From: Ashinkailepas kermadecensis
Lineage: Eukaryota > Arthropoda > Thecostraca > Neolepadidae
Direction of reading: 5' to 3'
NCBI GenBank assembly: GCA_034440615.1
Contig: JAOTOM010005183.1
Span: forward strand, 640,501-704,500
DNA: 64,000 nucleotides
Under the pieces are notes generated by a model that saw only the letters and a list, made by a program, of their open reading frames with translations, did not search any database and was not told the DNA's origin. The position numbers and the translations under genes were made by a program. Shown in pieces: positions 1-11,332 of this stretch; within the stretch, counting starts at the first letter, position 1; each line of letters starts with the position of its first letter.

Positions 1-54
1 GCGGTGCGCGGGGTTGGTTTGGCACTCGCTGCTCGGGCGCATCGCGGCGGCCGT

Positions 55-312
55 TCTCCGCTGGTCCGTGTGTCCCCGCGGTCTATGGCCGTTCTCCGCT
101 GGTCCGTGTGTCCCCGCGGTCTATGGCTTTTGCCGCTGGTCCGTATGTCCCCGCGGTCTATGGCTGTTGCCCGCTGGTCCGTATGTCCCCGCGGTCTATG
201 GCTTTTGCCGCTGGTCCGTATGTCCCCGCTGTCTATGGCTGTTGCCCGCTTGTCCGTATGTCCCCGCGGCCTATGGCTGTTGCCCGCTGGTCCGTATGTC
301 CCCGTGGTCTAT
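55..312 (+). repeat. Minisatellite, about 38-bp unit, about 6-7 copies
   Basis: Unit core CCGCTGGTCCGTATGTCCCC followed by GCGGTCTATGGCTGTTGC, with variants at the 3' side of the unit. All forward frames are open across it, which is a property of the unit and not evidence of a gene. Confidence 0.9.
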
Positions 313-890
313 GACCATCGACAGGAGCGAAATTTGGAACCAAATGTGGGGAGGGGGCTGGCAGTGTTCAAGTTCGTGACCTCAAAACATTGTAGGTAAC
401 ACCTAATAGAGTAGCTCGCTCAAATTCGAAATCATGGAAGGATTTCGGGTAGATATGAGAGACCTTCTTGCCCGCCTAAGAGAGAGAGAGAGTAGCATCC
501 GCATGTGGTCGTTAAATGAAAGCTTGTGCAGTCGGCAAGGACTTAAGTATATGTGACCGAGCAAACATGATTTGGTTCCTATCAGTATACCAAGAAAATC
601 CCTCCCATTGGAGGCTTGACTTTAGGAACGAAGTCATGATTTGTGGAGAGTACCAGGCTAGAGGGTCACGGAATGAAATCCCGTGATGGAAAATTTTTGC
701 ACAATATATTCGGACTCAAAAATATTTGCAATCAACCGAAATCACTTACTCTATCGCTACAAGCTCCACAGAGTCATCGATCATGTTGAAACATGTGCTG
801 AAGAGAGCAAGAAAATAGTATAATTTGGGCAAATGTCCGAATCGTTTCGGGAAATAAGCAGACGGTAAACCATAGAAAGTTGAATATGTC

Positions 891-947
891 CCAATGCTAT
901 ATGATCACCATGGTCGATGCGCCCTAAAGCCCAAATAACTAACTAAC
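891..947 (+). mobile_element. Tail-only retroposon copy (57 bp) with 9-bp TSD
   Basis: Contains the family core GCGCCCTAAAGCCCAAATAA and a (CTAA)n-like end. It is flanked by GAATATGTC at 882-890 and 948-956, a target-site duplication. Confidence 0.75.
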
Positions 948-1251
948 GAATATGTCACCATGGAAGCTCAAGCTTTGATTGTGAAGTAACTTGGAGATAG
1001 TATGCCACGCGTTGTATGCAGATAAAATGAAAGTCCCTCGTAATGTGTGCTCTGAATTCAGTTTCCGTAACATCCGGTGTCCACGGTCTTGTCTGCACAC
1101 AGCGTCTGTCCGATGCTCGGCTGTATCGTGTCTGTTTCAATTTCGTGAAGTAGTAGTGTTCAGCAGCTGACGATACGGCTAATTAACAATGCACTGGCAC
1201 CTAGCCCGAACGCCTCGACGATAACCGCAGCGATCCAGCGCAAAAATCCTC

Positions 1252-1312
1252 ATGATGGGTGCAATACAATCCAATTGGATGCCGCACCCTAAAGCCCCAA
1301 TAATCATTCAAC
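1252..1312 (+). mobile_element. Probable diverged copy of the tail-only retroposon
   Basis: Has GCACCCTAAAGCCCCAATAA, matching the family core with a few changes. I find no convincing target-site duplication, so the ends are approximate. Confidence 0.5.
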
Positions 1313-1375
1313 CGACGCATAAATCATGGAGACGGCAGTATGCTGAAGTCTGGCTGCGCTCGATATTTCCGCGGC

Positions 1376-1655
1376 GTTGGCGCCAGTATTGCCGTGTGGA
1401 CGGTGGTCCGTTGGCGCCAGTATTGCCGTGTGGACGGTGGTCCGTTGGCGCCAGTATTGCCGTGTGGACGGTGCTCCGTTGGCGCCAGTATTGCCGTGTG
1501 GACGGTGCTCCGTTGGCGCCAGTATTGCCGTGTGGACGGTGGTCCGTTGGCGCCAGTATTGCCGTGTGGACGGTGCTCCGTTGGCGCCAGTATTGCCGTG
1601 TGGACGGTGCTCCGTTGGCGCCAGTATTGCCGTGTGGACGGTGCTCCGTTGGCGA
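1376..1655 (+). repeat. Minisatellite, 34-bp unit, about 8 copies
   Basis: Unit GTTGGCGCCAGTATTGCCGT plus GTGGACGGTGGTCC, with a G/C alternation near the end of each unit (GGTGGTCC or GGTGCTCC). Copies are nearly identical. Confidence 0.93.
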
Positions 1656-1984
1656 CTGAGGGTGGACTGGGTGCCGTGCAGTATCCAAAGGAATCGCCTG
1701 GCCGGGCAGTGAACATTCAGTGCTCTGATATTGGTTGTTCTCATATTAGAGGGTAGAGGGAGTACGCGAAGATAACACCTTTTTCTTCATTTCAGTGTGG
1801 AAACTGGGTACTCTACGTGAGGTTGAATTGAAAAACTTGAACACATACAGATGCCACGAGGAAAATAGGGCGAGGTTGTGCTGTGGTTAAAGTTGTGCTA
1901 TTGTTGAATGCGTGTTGTGTTGCCGATCATTTTGAAAATCGGGAAATTATTTTAACTAGCGTTTACATTCCGCTAGGATACGGA

Positions 1985-2900
1985 CCCAGCAGAGACGACT
2001 CTGCGCCGATCATGATGTTCCCGTGAGGCCACTCTGCACCGATCATGGTGGTCCTCAGCGGAGATTCCACTCCGCGTCGACCATGGTGATCCACAGCGGA
2101 GATTCCACTCCGCGTTGACCATGGTGGTCCACAGCGGAGATTCCACTCCGCGTCGACCATGGTGGTCCCCAGCGGAGGCCACTCCGCACCGACCACGGTG
2201 GTCCTCAGCGGAGATTCCACCCCGCGTCGATCATGGTGGTCTCCAGCGGAGAGGCCACTGCACCGATCACGGTGGTCCTCAGCGGAGATTCCACTCTGCA
2301 CCGGTCATGGTGGTCCCCAGCGGATGATAACCAATGCAGTTGATGCGCTCTAAAACCCTAATAACCAACCAACCCAGCGGATAGGCCACTCCGCGTCGAT
2401 CGTAGCGATCCTCAGCGGAGATTCCACTCCGCGTCGACCATGGTGATCCTCAGCGGAGATTCCACTCTGCACCGATCAGGGTGGTCCCCAGCAGAGATTC
2501 CACTCCGCGTCGATCGTGGCGGTCCTCAGCGGGGATTCCACTCTGCACTGATCAGGGTGGTCCCCAGCGGGGATTCCACCCGCGTCGATCGTGGGGTCCT
2601 CAGCGGGGATTCCACTCTGCACTGATCAAGGTGGTCCCCAGCAGAGATTCCACTCCGCGTCGATCGTGGCGGTCCTCAGCGGGGATTCCACTCTGCACTG
2701 ATCAGGGTGGTCCCCAGCGGAGATTCCACTCCGCGTCGATCGTGGCGGTCCTCAGCGGGGATTCCACTCTGCACTGAGCAGGGTGGTCCCCAGCGGAGAT
2801 TCCACTCCGCGTCGATCGTGGCGGTCCTCAGCGGAGATTCCAATCTGCACTGATCAGGGTGGTCCCCAGCGGAGAGGCTACTTTGCGCCGATCATGACGG
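1985..2900 (+). repeat. Minisatellite, 38-bp unit, about 22 copies, split by a retroposon
   Basis: Unit GTGGTCCTCAGCGGAGATTC plus CACTCCGCGTCGACCATG. Subtypes alternate (CTCCGCGTCGATCGTGGC and CTCTGCACTGATCAGGGT), giving blocks of paired units at 2440-2870. A short retroposon interrupts it at 2326-2372. Confidence 0.9.
2326..2372 (+). mobile_element. Tail-only retroposon copy (47 bp) inside the 38-bp minisatellite
   Basis: Core GATGCGCTCTAAAACCCTAA followed by TAACCAACC. Flanked by CCCAGCGGAT at 2316-2325 and 2373-2382, a 10-bp TSD taken from the minisatellite unit. The insertion therefore postdates the array at this point. Confidence 0.75.
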
Positions 2901-3529
2901 TCCAGTTTGTAGCGTATCCGTGACTCTTCTAAACTCGACTGTGTGTGCTGAGAACGGCGACATTTCCAATGTCATTTGGTGTGCTGTTGTGATGCTTAGT
3001 TCCATTTTTACAGCAGCCATTTACGCTGCCAAAGTTGCAACCAAAGATAAGTCTCATTATTCGTTCAACAACGGCGGGACATATTTTAAAACATAGCCTC
3101 ATGTTGATGTGATCGGCAACAGTTCCTCTGCTGTCAAGACAGTCCATTGCTTCTTTCATCAGCATGCATCGCATCCATTCTACATGCTGTATTAATTAAA
3201 CCCTAGAGCTCCGTGCACGGTCATCCGGTTTGAATCAAACTGTTCCTGTTCCAAGGCCCGTTTGTTTATTTTGCTTTTGTTCTTTTGTATCAGCTCTGCG
3301 CACTACTCCCAAAAGGCATTCCGAAACTTGATTTCTTAATTTCCTATTACCATGAGCACCAGTGGAAACCTACAGTTTGCAGGCTTGCCATTCCCTGTAA
3401 GCGCACACTACCTTGCCTGCACTGCAGTACAAATTATTTGAAATTGCCCGTCAGTCCAAATAACATCTGCAAGAAAGCGGAATTACCAGTCACACTATGG
3501 GTGTCGTGATTGCATGAACGAGAGTTTTC
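2901..3529. other. Intergenic DNA, nothing recognised
   Basis: AT-richer unique-looking sequence between two arrays. Short open frames (up to about 80 codons) show no family resemblance. Confidence 0.6.
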
Positions 3530-3656
3530 CGACGACACGACTGCGACGCGACTTTACTGTCACACCAAAAACCTCGACCGACGTACTGCGACACGACACG
3601 ATTGCGACTGCAAACACTGCGACGCGACATCGCTGCCACACCAAGAACCTGAACAA
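3530..3656 (+). repeat. Complex GCGACGCGACA-type repeat flanking the CACGA satellite (left)
   Basis: Degenerate units of the form A-C-T-G-C-G-A-C with GACGCGACATCGCTGCCACA. They grade into the pure pentamer tract to the right and reappear at 5693-5905, suggesting the satellite expanded from within this older repeat. Confidence 0.7.
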
Positions 3657-5692
3657 CACGACACACGACACGACACGGCACGACACACGACACGGCACGC
3701 CACACGACACGACACGACACGACACGGCACGACACGACACACGACACGACACACGACACGACACAGCACGACACACGACACGACACACGACACGGCACGG
3801 CACGACACACGACACGACACGGCACACGACACGACACGACACACGACACGACACGACACGACACACGACACGACACAGCACGACACGACACAGCACGACA
3901 CACGACACGACACGGCACGACACACGACACGGCACGGCACGGCACGCCACACGACACGACACACGACACGACACGGCACGACACACGACACGGCACGGCA
4001 CGGCACGCCACACGACACGACACACGACACGACACGGCACGACACACGACACGGCACGGCACGACACACGACACGACACACGACACGGCACGGCACGGCA
4101 CGACACACGACACGACACGACACGACACAGCACGACACGACACGACACGACACGACACACGGCACGGCACGGCACGCCACACGACACACGACACGACATG
4201 GCACGACACACGACACGGCACGGCACGACACGACACGACACGACACGACACGACACGGCACGACACGGCACGGCACGACACGACACACGACACGGCACGG
4301 CACGACACACGACACGACACGACACGACACGACACATCACGACACGACACGGCACGACACGACACACGACACGACACACGACACGACACGACACGGCACG
4401 ACACGACACGACACGACACGACACGACACACGACACGGCACGGCACGGCACGGCACGCACACGGCACGACACGACACGACACGACACACGACACGACACG
4501 GCACGACACGACACGGCACGACACGACACACGACACGACACGACACGGCACGACACACGACACGACACACGACACGGCACGACACACGACACGACACGAC
4601 ACGACACGGCACGACAACGACACGACACGACACGACACGACACGACACGACACGACACGACACACGACACACGACACACGACACGACACACGACACGGCA
4701 CGACACGACACGACACGACACGACACGACACACGACACGACACGACACGACACGACACACGACACGACACGGCACGACACACGACACGGCACGCCACACG
4801 ACACGACACGACACGACACACGACACGACACACGACACACGGCACGCCACACGACACGACACGACACGACACACGACACGACACGACACGCACGACACGA
4901 CACGACACACGACACACGACACACGACACACGACACACGACACGACACACGACACACGACACACGACACGCACACGACACGGCACGACACACGACACGGC
5001 ACGACACGACACGACACGACACGACACGACACGACACACGACACGACACACGACACGACACGACACGACACGGCACGCCACACGACACGACACGACACGA
5101 CACACGACACACGACACGGCACGACACACGACACGGCACGCCACACGACACGACACGACACGACACGACACACGACACGACACGACACGACACACGACAC
5201 GACACGACACGGCACGCCACACGACACGACACGACACACGACACGACACGACACACGACACGACACGGCACGACACACGACACGGCACGACACGACACAC
5301 GACACGACACGACACAGCACGACACGACACGACACACGACACACGACACGACACGACACACGACACGACACGGCACGACACACGACACGACACGGCACGC
5401 CACACGGCACGCCACACGACACGACACGACACGACACGACACACGACACGACACGACACGACACACGACACACGACACGACACGGCACGCCACGACACGA
5501 CACGACACGACACGACACACGACACGACACACGACACGGCACGACACACGGCACGGCACGCCACACGACACGACACGACACGACACGACACGACACACGA
5601 CACGACACGGCACGACACACGACACGACACACGACACGACACAGCACGACACACGACACGACACACGACACAGCACGACACACGACACGACT
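3657..5692 (+). repeat. Two-kilobase satellite of ACACG pentamers mixed with ACACACG heptamers
   Basis: Almost entirely built from CACGA, CACGG and rarer CACGC pentamers with CA-extended heptamers. Runs of GGCAC variants recur in blocks, such as GGCACGGCACGGCACGCCAC near 3925, 3990 and 4155. No stop codon forms in several frames on either strand, producing open frames over 700 codons of only H/D/T/R or C/R/V/S; these are not genes. Confidence 0.95.
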
Positions 5693-5905
5693 GAATGCAA
5701 ACGCTGCGACGCGACATTACTGCCACGCCAGAAAACTGCGACTGCGACACTGCAACGCGACATTTCACTGATGCAGCAAACACTTGCACCGACCTTACTG
5801 CGACGTGATACCACTGCGAATGCAAATACTGCAACTGGATGCGGCATTATTGCAAAGTGACAATCTGCGAATGCAACAATTTCAACGCGGCATTACTGCT
5901 GCAAC
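5693..5905 (+). repeat. Complex GCGAC/GCAAC repeat flanking the CACGA satellite (right)
   Basis: Degenerate units such as CTGCGACGCGACATTACTGC and ACTGCAACGCGACATTTCAC, matching the left flank at 3530-3656. A related stretch in the opposite orientation lies at about 7115-7285. Confidence 0.65.
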
Positions 5906-6157
5906 AAAAACAAATATTAACCGACATTATCTATGCCCTGACAAAGTTTTGGGATTATACGATACTTCACACAGCATTTCGTGCTGACTGGTGGAAAGAG
6001 GTACAAAATACGCCTACGTGTAGCACACCGACACCCTGGCACCCATTTTCGAAAATTGACTGTATCCGGATAGCCTTCATCGTAAGCTATCTACCGTTGA
6101 GAACTCGGCAAGTGGCCCCGCTAAAACAACTTCACGTATCTGACGATCGCATGGTGC

Positions 6158-6203
6158 ACCCTACTTGGCCACCTACCCCAAAGGGTAGGTGGCCAAGTGG
6201 GGT
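6158..6203. repeat. 21-bp inverted repeat (hairpin) with CAAA loop
   Basis: CTTGGCCACCTACCC (6164-6178) and GGGTAGGTGGCCAAG (6183-6197) are perfectly complementary. The stem extends outward by six more pairs including one G-T wobble. No transcription unit is evident. Confidence 0.85.
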
Positions 6204-6426
6204 AGGCGGCCCTTCCTCAGGTGAAGGATTACCTACTTTGAAGTGTATGTGCCCCCCCCCCACCCACCTACCCTGTGTGGTACGTACATGTTCAATGAAT
6301 TGCAGACGAGTGTGCTCTATGTATATCTTGTAGGCCCACGTAACTGTAAGAGGGGTACAAAAGGTTTGCGTGTGGAGCACGCGCGCTATGTAGCATACGC
6401 ATCCACAAATTGAGCATGCTCGTTAG

Positions 6427-6534
6427 TGGGCTACCCTCCCACCAAGCTTGACTGTAGCCAATGCCGCTCTCCACTCGGTAGTGGGCTACCCTCCCACCAA
6501 ATGTGGCTGTAACCCATACCGCTCTCCACTATAG
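6427..6534 (+). repeat. Tandem duplication, about 55-bp unit, two copies
   Basis: Both copies start GTGGGCTACCCTCCCACCAA and end in CGCTCTCCACT, with a few substitutions. Confidence 0.8.
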
Positions 6535-7114
6535 GGTGCCCCGCTAAAACACATGCATGCGCCGGACGGTCACACGATGCACCCATTCGGACCACCGACC
6601 GCAAGGGCGGCTGATTCCCTGTGGGGCGCATATCTTCACGAAATTGCATGCTTGCGCGACTTCTGGCGTAGGCTGTAGCCCTGGCTAACGATTTCGACAT
6701 GACCCCACTTGGCGGCACGTGTCAGGTTTTCACGCGACCATGGTGCGCCTCAAGACGCAACCATAATCTTTCCGCCTAACCGGTGCATTACGTGTGAAAT
6801 TTTTTGCGAAATTGGCCCAGCCGTTTTGGCACAGCTTAAATGGTATATATGCATCATGCCACTCGGAACATACTCCGTCTCCGATTTTTAAGTACAATAT
6901 GTCACCAAAGTTAGGGCGACGTCCATAGGTTTCAAGTTGAAGCGTTTCCCCTGCCGTCCCCCGAGCGCTGTCCTGCTTTTGTCAAAGTTAGTGCGACGCC
7001 CATTGGCCTCAAATTGAGGCGTTTCCCCTGCCGTCCCCCGATTGCTGTCCCGCTAATGAAGCGCAGCAGTTTTTTTTGCGATCGTGGAAAGTCGTTTCGC
7101 GCAGTTCAGCTGTT

Positions 7115-7285
7115 CGAAGATATTGCAGTAGCAGCAAGGCTGCACAAGAATTTTGTCAGTCTCAGAAATACCACGTAACGGTGTCGCATGATGTCGCAGT
7201 ATTTACCTTCGCAGTCGTGTCGTGTCGCATTAAAGTCGTGTTGCTGTAGCAGCAACATCGCGTCGGCGTGTCTGCGGTCGCAGTC
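7115..7285 (-). repeat. Inverted relative of the complex repeat around the CACGA satellite
   Basis: On the - strand it reads GACTGCGACC, GACGCGATGTTGCTGCTAC and GCGACACGACACGACTGCGA, the vocabulary of 3530-3656 and 5693-5905. It contains only a short CACGA run. Confidence 0.55.
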
Positions 7286-7673
7286 TTGTCGTCGCTGAAC
7301 GATCAGCAGCAGTATTACGTTCGAACTCCTGTGTTGGAACCCACGTTTCGTGTCCAATGCAAGGCTATCCATAATGTTCTGAGTCTGATATTCGGTCTCT
7401 GGCTGTGTTACGACCAGTCCTCTAAACCGCGACGCTCCTTTACGAGCTGGATTCACGGCTTTTGATGCAGCATTGCTTGCGTGTGGCGTTATTTCGGAGG
7501 TGAAGTGGGGCGGTGCATGCCATACGTGCCACATTGAGCGCTGTCAACGTTCCGGGCACTCATCATCTCGGCTGATGGCGCCTCGTTTCGTCACCAGAGA
7601 CCGAGCAGCACCAGAAAGGTCACACGATCGATGACTCGCCAGCACACATTCTTGTCATGTCAGATACACACGC

Positions 7674-7714
7674 AGCGCAAAATGACCTCAGTGGTCGAAG
7701 TGCCCTAAAACCCA
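7674..7714 (+). mobile_element. Tail-only retroposon copy (41 bp) with 12-bp TSD
   Basis: Core GTCGAAGTGCCCTAAAACCC, flanked by AGATACACACGC at 7662-7673 and 7715-7726. It lies just upstream of the ATP8B promoter-like region. Confidence 0.75.
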
Positions 7715-7779
7715 AGATACACACGCGTATCGTGACAGATACATGGTGTATGGTGTCTGCCACGCTGCTCGCCTCTCTG

Positions 7780-8194
7780 ATGTCGCTCCGCGCGACACCG
7801 TTCAGTGCGCGCAGCGCCCGCCGCCCGGCGCGACACCAGTCGCGGTGCGCCAGGTGTGCCGCGCGGCGCCACGCCGGTTGCGGTGCGCCACGGTCCGCCG
7901 TGCGTGTCGCAGTCAGTTCCCGCAGCGAGCGCTGCCGCGGCGGGTGGCCGCCAGCCCGCCCGCGCTGCCGCGGCTCTCCTGGCCAAGTGCTCGCCCGCTT
8001 CCTGGCTCGCTCGCTGCTCGATCTCGGGCCGGCTGGCTGGCTAGTGACGTCACACTGCGGCCCGCCGGCGACTGTGCACGCAGTGTCTGTGTCTGGCGGG
8101 GTGTGTAGACAGCCGGCGGCCAGGCGCGTCCGCCGGTCTGTGCAGGTGGTGTCGGGTGACGACGCGCCGGCCGGTGTTGGACGCGGCCGCTGTC
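7780..8194 (+). promoter_or_regulatory. CpG-rich promoter/5'UTR-like region upstream of ATP8B exon 1
   Basis: The stretch is very GC- and CpG-rich compared with the AT-richer DNA to its left, and runs directly into the first coding exon. It contains a perfect CRE at 8045-8052. In the exon-1 frame there is a TAG at 8042-8044 and a TGA right after it, with no in-frame ATG between them and 8195, so most of the last 150 bp is probably 5' UTR. No TATA box is evident. That it is the promoter is inferred from position and composition; 5'-end RNA data would decide it. Confidence 0.5.
8045..8052. promoter_or_regulatory. Perfect CRE (TGACGTCA)
   Basis: Exact palindromic CREB/ATF site, about 150 bp upstream of the predicted ATP8B start codon and inside the CpG-rich region, where functional CREs usually sit. 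The same 8-mer recurs at 46132-46372 (six times), 48646, 55905 and 62461. Binding is not shown by sequence alone. Confidence 0.5.
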
Positions 8195-8243
8195 ATGGAG
8201 CGGCTACGCCAGCTGGTGCTGCGCACGGACCAACGGCTAGAAG
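8195..8243 (+). CDS. ATP8B: ATP8B exon 1: start codon and cytosolic N-terminus (residues 1-16 and first base of 17)
   Basis: The ATG at 8195 has G at -3 and G at +4, a good initiation context, and is the first in-frame ATG after a stop at 8042-8044. The exon encodes MERLRQLVLRTDQRLE and ends with one base of the next codon at a GTAGGC donor (8244). That phase-1 end fits exon 2 exactly and gives an E-E-S-E-R-R junction like the EEERR stretch before the first conserved segment of ATP8B proteins. The N-terminus of this family varies, so the assignment rests on phase, Kozak context and promoter-like surroundings. An alternative first exon elsewhere is possible. Confidence 0.72.
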
Positions 8244-8513
8244 GTAGGCTGCCTCTCGCCACGTGGGTTGGCACGTGCAGCGCGTCCAGACGGTGAGCGT
8301 GGCCGGTGTGACGACAGGTGTCCACCAGGTGGGCCGAGCCTCCCGACCCGCTGACTCGCCACGGGCGTGCCTCGCTATCCCTGGGAAGTTGCCGTTCCAT
8401 CAGTGTACTGGGCGGGCGAGTGGTGTCGCCCCTGTGTTCCACGGCCCACTAGCGGACTCAGACCATTGACCTTTAAATAGCTACCGACTAATATATATAG
8501 CTAATATATATAG

Positions 8514-8557
8514 GTGAATGACTCAGACGGGCGCCGCCGCCCGTCTGAGTCATTCAC
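8514..8557. repeat. Perfect 20-bp inverted repeat with AP-1-type sites, intron 1
   Basis: GTGAATGACTCAGACGGGCG (8514-8533) is exactly complementary to 8538-8557 around a 4-nt loop. Each arm contains TGACTCA, the AP-1/TRE consensus. An AT-rich stretch with two TAATATATATA-like units (8489-8512) precedes it, favouring strand opening. Confidence 0.9.
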
Positions 8558-9121
8558 TTTGTCAGGGTGTTCCACGGCTCACCAACGGTCCCAGACGAGT
8601 GGCGCCGCCCCGGGTGTTCCCTGGCGGACCTCAGACGGGTGGGGCGGCTTGTGCTCGTCTGCCGGCCCACTAACGAGGCCATGATTTGTGCCGGTCTCGT
8701 CATCGAGCGGTGCTGCCGGCCGCCGCACGACTCCCTGGAGAGGGCGGCAGGTGCTGTGTCGGTCTGGCCGACCGCCGTGACGACGTATTCGGCCGGCGGA
8801 CAAGTTGCAGGACTTCCGGTCGGCAGCGTCGATCCGAAGTGTCGGCGGCGATGTGTGTCAGGTGGGGGAGGGGAAGCGACGCCGGGATCTCCGGATGCGC
8901 ATATTGCACGATATCGCTGCCGCTGTCAGCGGCATCGACATTGCCATGGCCCGCGTCGACGTGGTAATAAGCTTCACGTCGGTGACCTCGGGGGGGGCGA
9001 CCAGTGCGTGGGGAAGGTGCTCCATGCCTGGGTGGTCACGAGATCTTGACATGGGAGATCCAGGACATGGGGAAAGTGTGATATGTCTGCGGTCTCGGCA
9101 GGTACGGCGATGGCGTGGACC

Positions 9122-9301
9122 ATGGTCCCATGTTGGTGGTCTCAGTGTGCCCGACGACCGGTTTATGTTGTCCCATGTTGGTGGTCTCAGTGGACCGGAC
9201 GACTGGTTTGTGTGGTGCCGTGTTGGTGGTCTCGGTGGACCCAACAACTGGTTTATGTAGTCCCATGTTGGTGGTCTCAGTTGACCTGACGACTGGTTTA
9301 T
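9122..9301 (+). repeat. Minisatellite, 45-bp unit, 4 copies
   Basis: CCCATGTTGGTGGTCTCAGT recurs at 45-bp spacing (TGTTGG at 9131, 9176, 9221, 9266), with GACTGGTTTATGT between. Confidence 0.88.
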
Positions 9302-9302
9302 G

Positions 9303-11067
9303 TATCAGTTGTCCGGTAAGATAAGATGATGGAGAATGCTGTGCATAAGCTATCTCGTCCCACCTGGTGTTTAATCTCGGGGGGGTGGTTTCGAGTGTAG
9401 GTGTAGGTCTCGTTTGCTCACCTGTATTCGATTGGCAATGCAGTACGTTTATCAGTTTTCCTGTATCAGTTGCCAGGAGGTGGTATCTGTCTGTAGTATA
9501 AGTCCGAGGAGAGGTGCTGTACAGTAATCAGTGTTCTATCCCATGTGCGGCGTGTTTCTGCATCAGAGTTCTCGGAAGATACGTGGCTGACCATTACATT
9601 ATCAGTCGATGCCCCCCCCCCCCCCCCCACCCCACCCCCACCCCACCCTTCCATACTCGGTATGTTATCAGCTGGTCTCCACATCCCATGACGGACAGGT
9701 GGATATTAACCTCCTGGGATGGCAGAAGTCGGCGGCAGGATTTTCTCTCTCTCTCTCTCTTCTCTTCTTCTTTTCCCCATGCCCAAGCATCTGTTCCCAG
9801 GTGTGTGCATATGGAGCTCCCAAAACGATTGAAGCTTCATATCCAATGCATGTGTCCAGGGTCATGTTTGCGACGTTGTTTCTCCCTCCTCCAATGTTGT
9901 CCTTGTAGCGGGGCCGGTCGACTTTAACCCGAGGGGCAAAGGGTGCTGATCGGTTGTGGAAAGATTGACAGTGTGTATTATTATGCTGTAGCATACGGCA
10001 CTGGTGAATTATGCGGCTCCACTATGCCGCATTCTCTTCATAGCTTCTTAGCTTGAATGTGACTGGCCACAACCCGCTCTCTCCTGGGTGAATTATGAAA
10101 TGTGGTCGGAATTTCCTCCTCCGTAAAAGGATGAATTATCACGAGCAGTTGCACGTTTCTAGTCGTGTTTTTTCCTGGTTCGTTTTCATTGCTAATTCGA
10201 GTGAAGTTTGCAAATCTCGCGTGATTTTTCTCTCGCCCGTGCGTTCAACGTGCGACACACTATCTAACATAAGGGGCAACCCTTAAGCTACATCGCCTGT
10301 GATAGACATCCTCAACTGCCCGATAGTCCACCTCATCGAGCGCGTCTGGATTTCCAACGACTGCCGGGGCTCCATAAACACGGACCCGTTCACCCGTGCC
10401 ACTATCTGCAATGGAGCGGCCTGGGAAGTTGGGCCGCGGTCGGGACACAGTACCGCCGGCTGCCATATCCGCCGATGCCTGATCATTAGTGGGCGGCGGC
10501 GCCGTCCGCCGAGCCGCGGCACCTGGTCGCGGCCTGGTCCGCGTCGATTTCGACGTCACCCTACCGATCCGCGTGTTCGGCAGTGAATTTCTGGCGTGGC
10601 CGCCGGTCGCATGACCCGCTATCGGGTCAAATCACTTGTCGCCGTCGCAGCTGCTGTCGGTGTCGTTAGTCGCCGCCGCGCGCGAGTCGCCGGTTCGGAT
10701 GGCCGCGCCCTGCCGACCTGGCGACCTCCGATCTGCCGGCAGCGATTCGGCGCGGCCAGGGCGGCCAGCGGGGCCGTGTGGAGATGGGTCGGAGGTGGTG
10801 TGCCGGGCGCCGGCGTACCCACGGCCGCCCACGGGTGAGCTGGCTTCTGATTGATTGTGTCTGCGTCATCACAGAGGCTACCCGGATGTGTGACGCTCAC
10901 CGGGGCAGATCGGAACCTGGCACTCTGTGCGCTTAATGATGACACCCTTCCCCTCCCTCTGCTGAGTAGGCTGACGCCTACATTTGTCGGTGTGTATTCG
11001 AACGGGAACGGGAAGTATGCGGTTGCTCGTGCTATGCGGCGATGATGAATATGCGTTTCTGTTTCAG
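9303..11067. other. Rest of intron 1 without a supported gene
   Basis: Holds the poly-C/CCCCA tract near 9610, a CT microsatellite near 9740-9765 and a GC-rich island at about 10440-10840. The short frames there have no recognisable similarity. Confidence 0.5.
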
Positions 11068-11126
11068 AATCCGAGCGGCGGATACGAACCAATGATTTGG
11101 AGTACAACTCTCGGTTCCACTATGCG
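11068..11126 (+). CDS. ATP8B: ATP8B exon 2: conserved N-terminal cytosolic segment (residues 17-36)
   Basis: A pyrimidine-rich tract ending in TTTCAG precedes the exon and a consensus GTAAGT donor follows at 11127. It enters in phase 1 and leaves in phase 0. The product ends RTNDLEYNSRFHYA, matching the short ATP8B block that reads roughly R-A-N-D-x-x-Y-N-x-x-F-x-Y-A and leads into TM1. The exon is short but its splice sites are strong and both junction phases match their neighbours. Confidence 0.88.
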
Positions 11127-11332
11127 GTAAGTGTTCGTCTGGTAATGGTTCGGCACTCAGAGATTTGCTCAATCATCAGTGTCATGCTATCACGCAAAGG
11201 TACCACATTGCATGCACATGTACTGGGATCAGTTTATGGGACTTTGTAGTCATGCTTTCCTTTGCATTACGATATAGCGCAAACTGGTTGACATGAACTC
11301 AAAACCCGCCTGGACACTCACAGTGACGCAAA

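Larger units (their letters stand above)
313..1375. other. Upstream intergenic DNA without a recognisable gene
   Basis: Mixed-composition sequence with a short AG run (about 480-493) and one tail-only retroposon (891-947). I see no coding region or RNA gene. Confidence 0.6.
8244..11067 (+). other. ATP8B intron 1 (2824 bp)
   Basis: Contains a perfect hairpin (8514-8557), a 45-bp minisatellite (9122-9301), a long C run followed by CA/CCCCA tracts (about 9610-9650) and GC-rich stretches at about 8560-8990 and 10440-10840. The latter could host regulatory elements or an alternative first exon, but I found no supported exon. Confidence 0.7.

Noticed and set aside
3490..5847. Open frames of over 700 codons on both strands (His/Asp/Thr/Arg-rich or Cys/Arg/Val/Ser-rich)
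   Set aside because: They arise from the CACGA satellite, which contains no stop triplet in several frames at once; composition is that of the repeat and no domain is present.
7657..8247. 196-codon frame through the CpG-rich region upstream of exon 1
   Set aside because: It is not in the exon 1 frame, is Arg/Ala/Pro-rich as expected from GC-rich DNA, and overlaps equally open frames on both strands.
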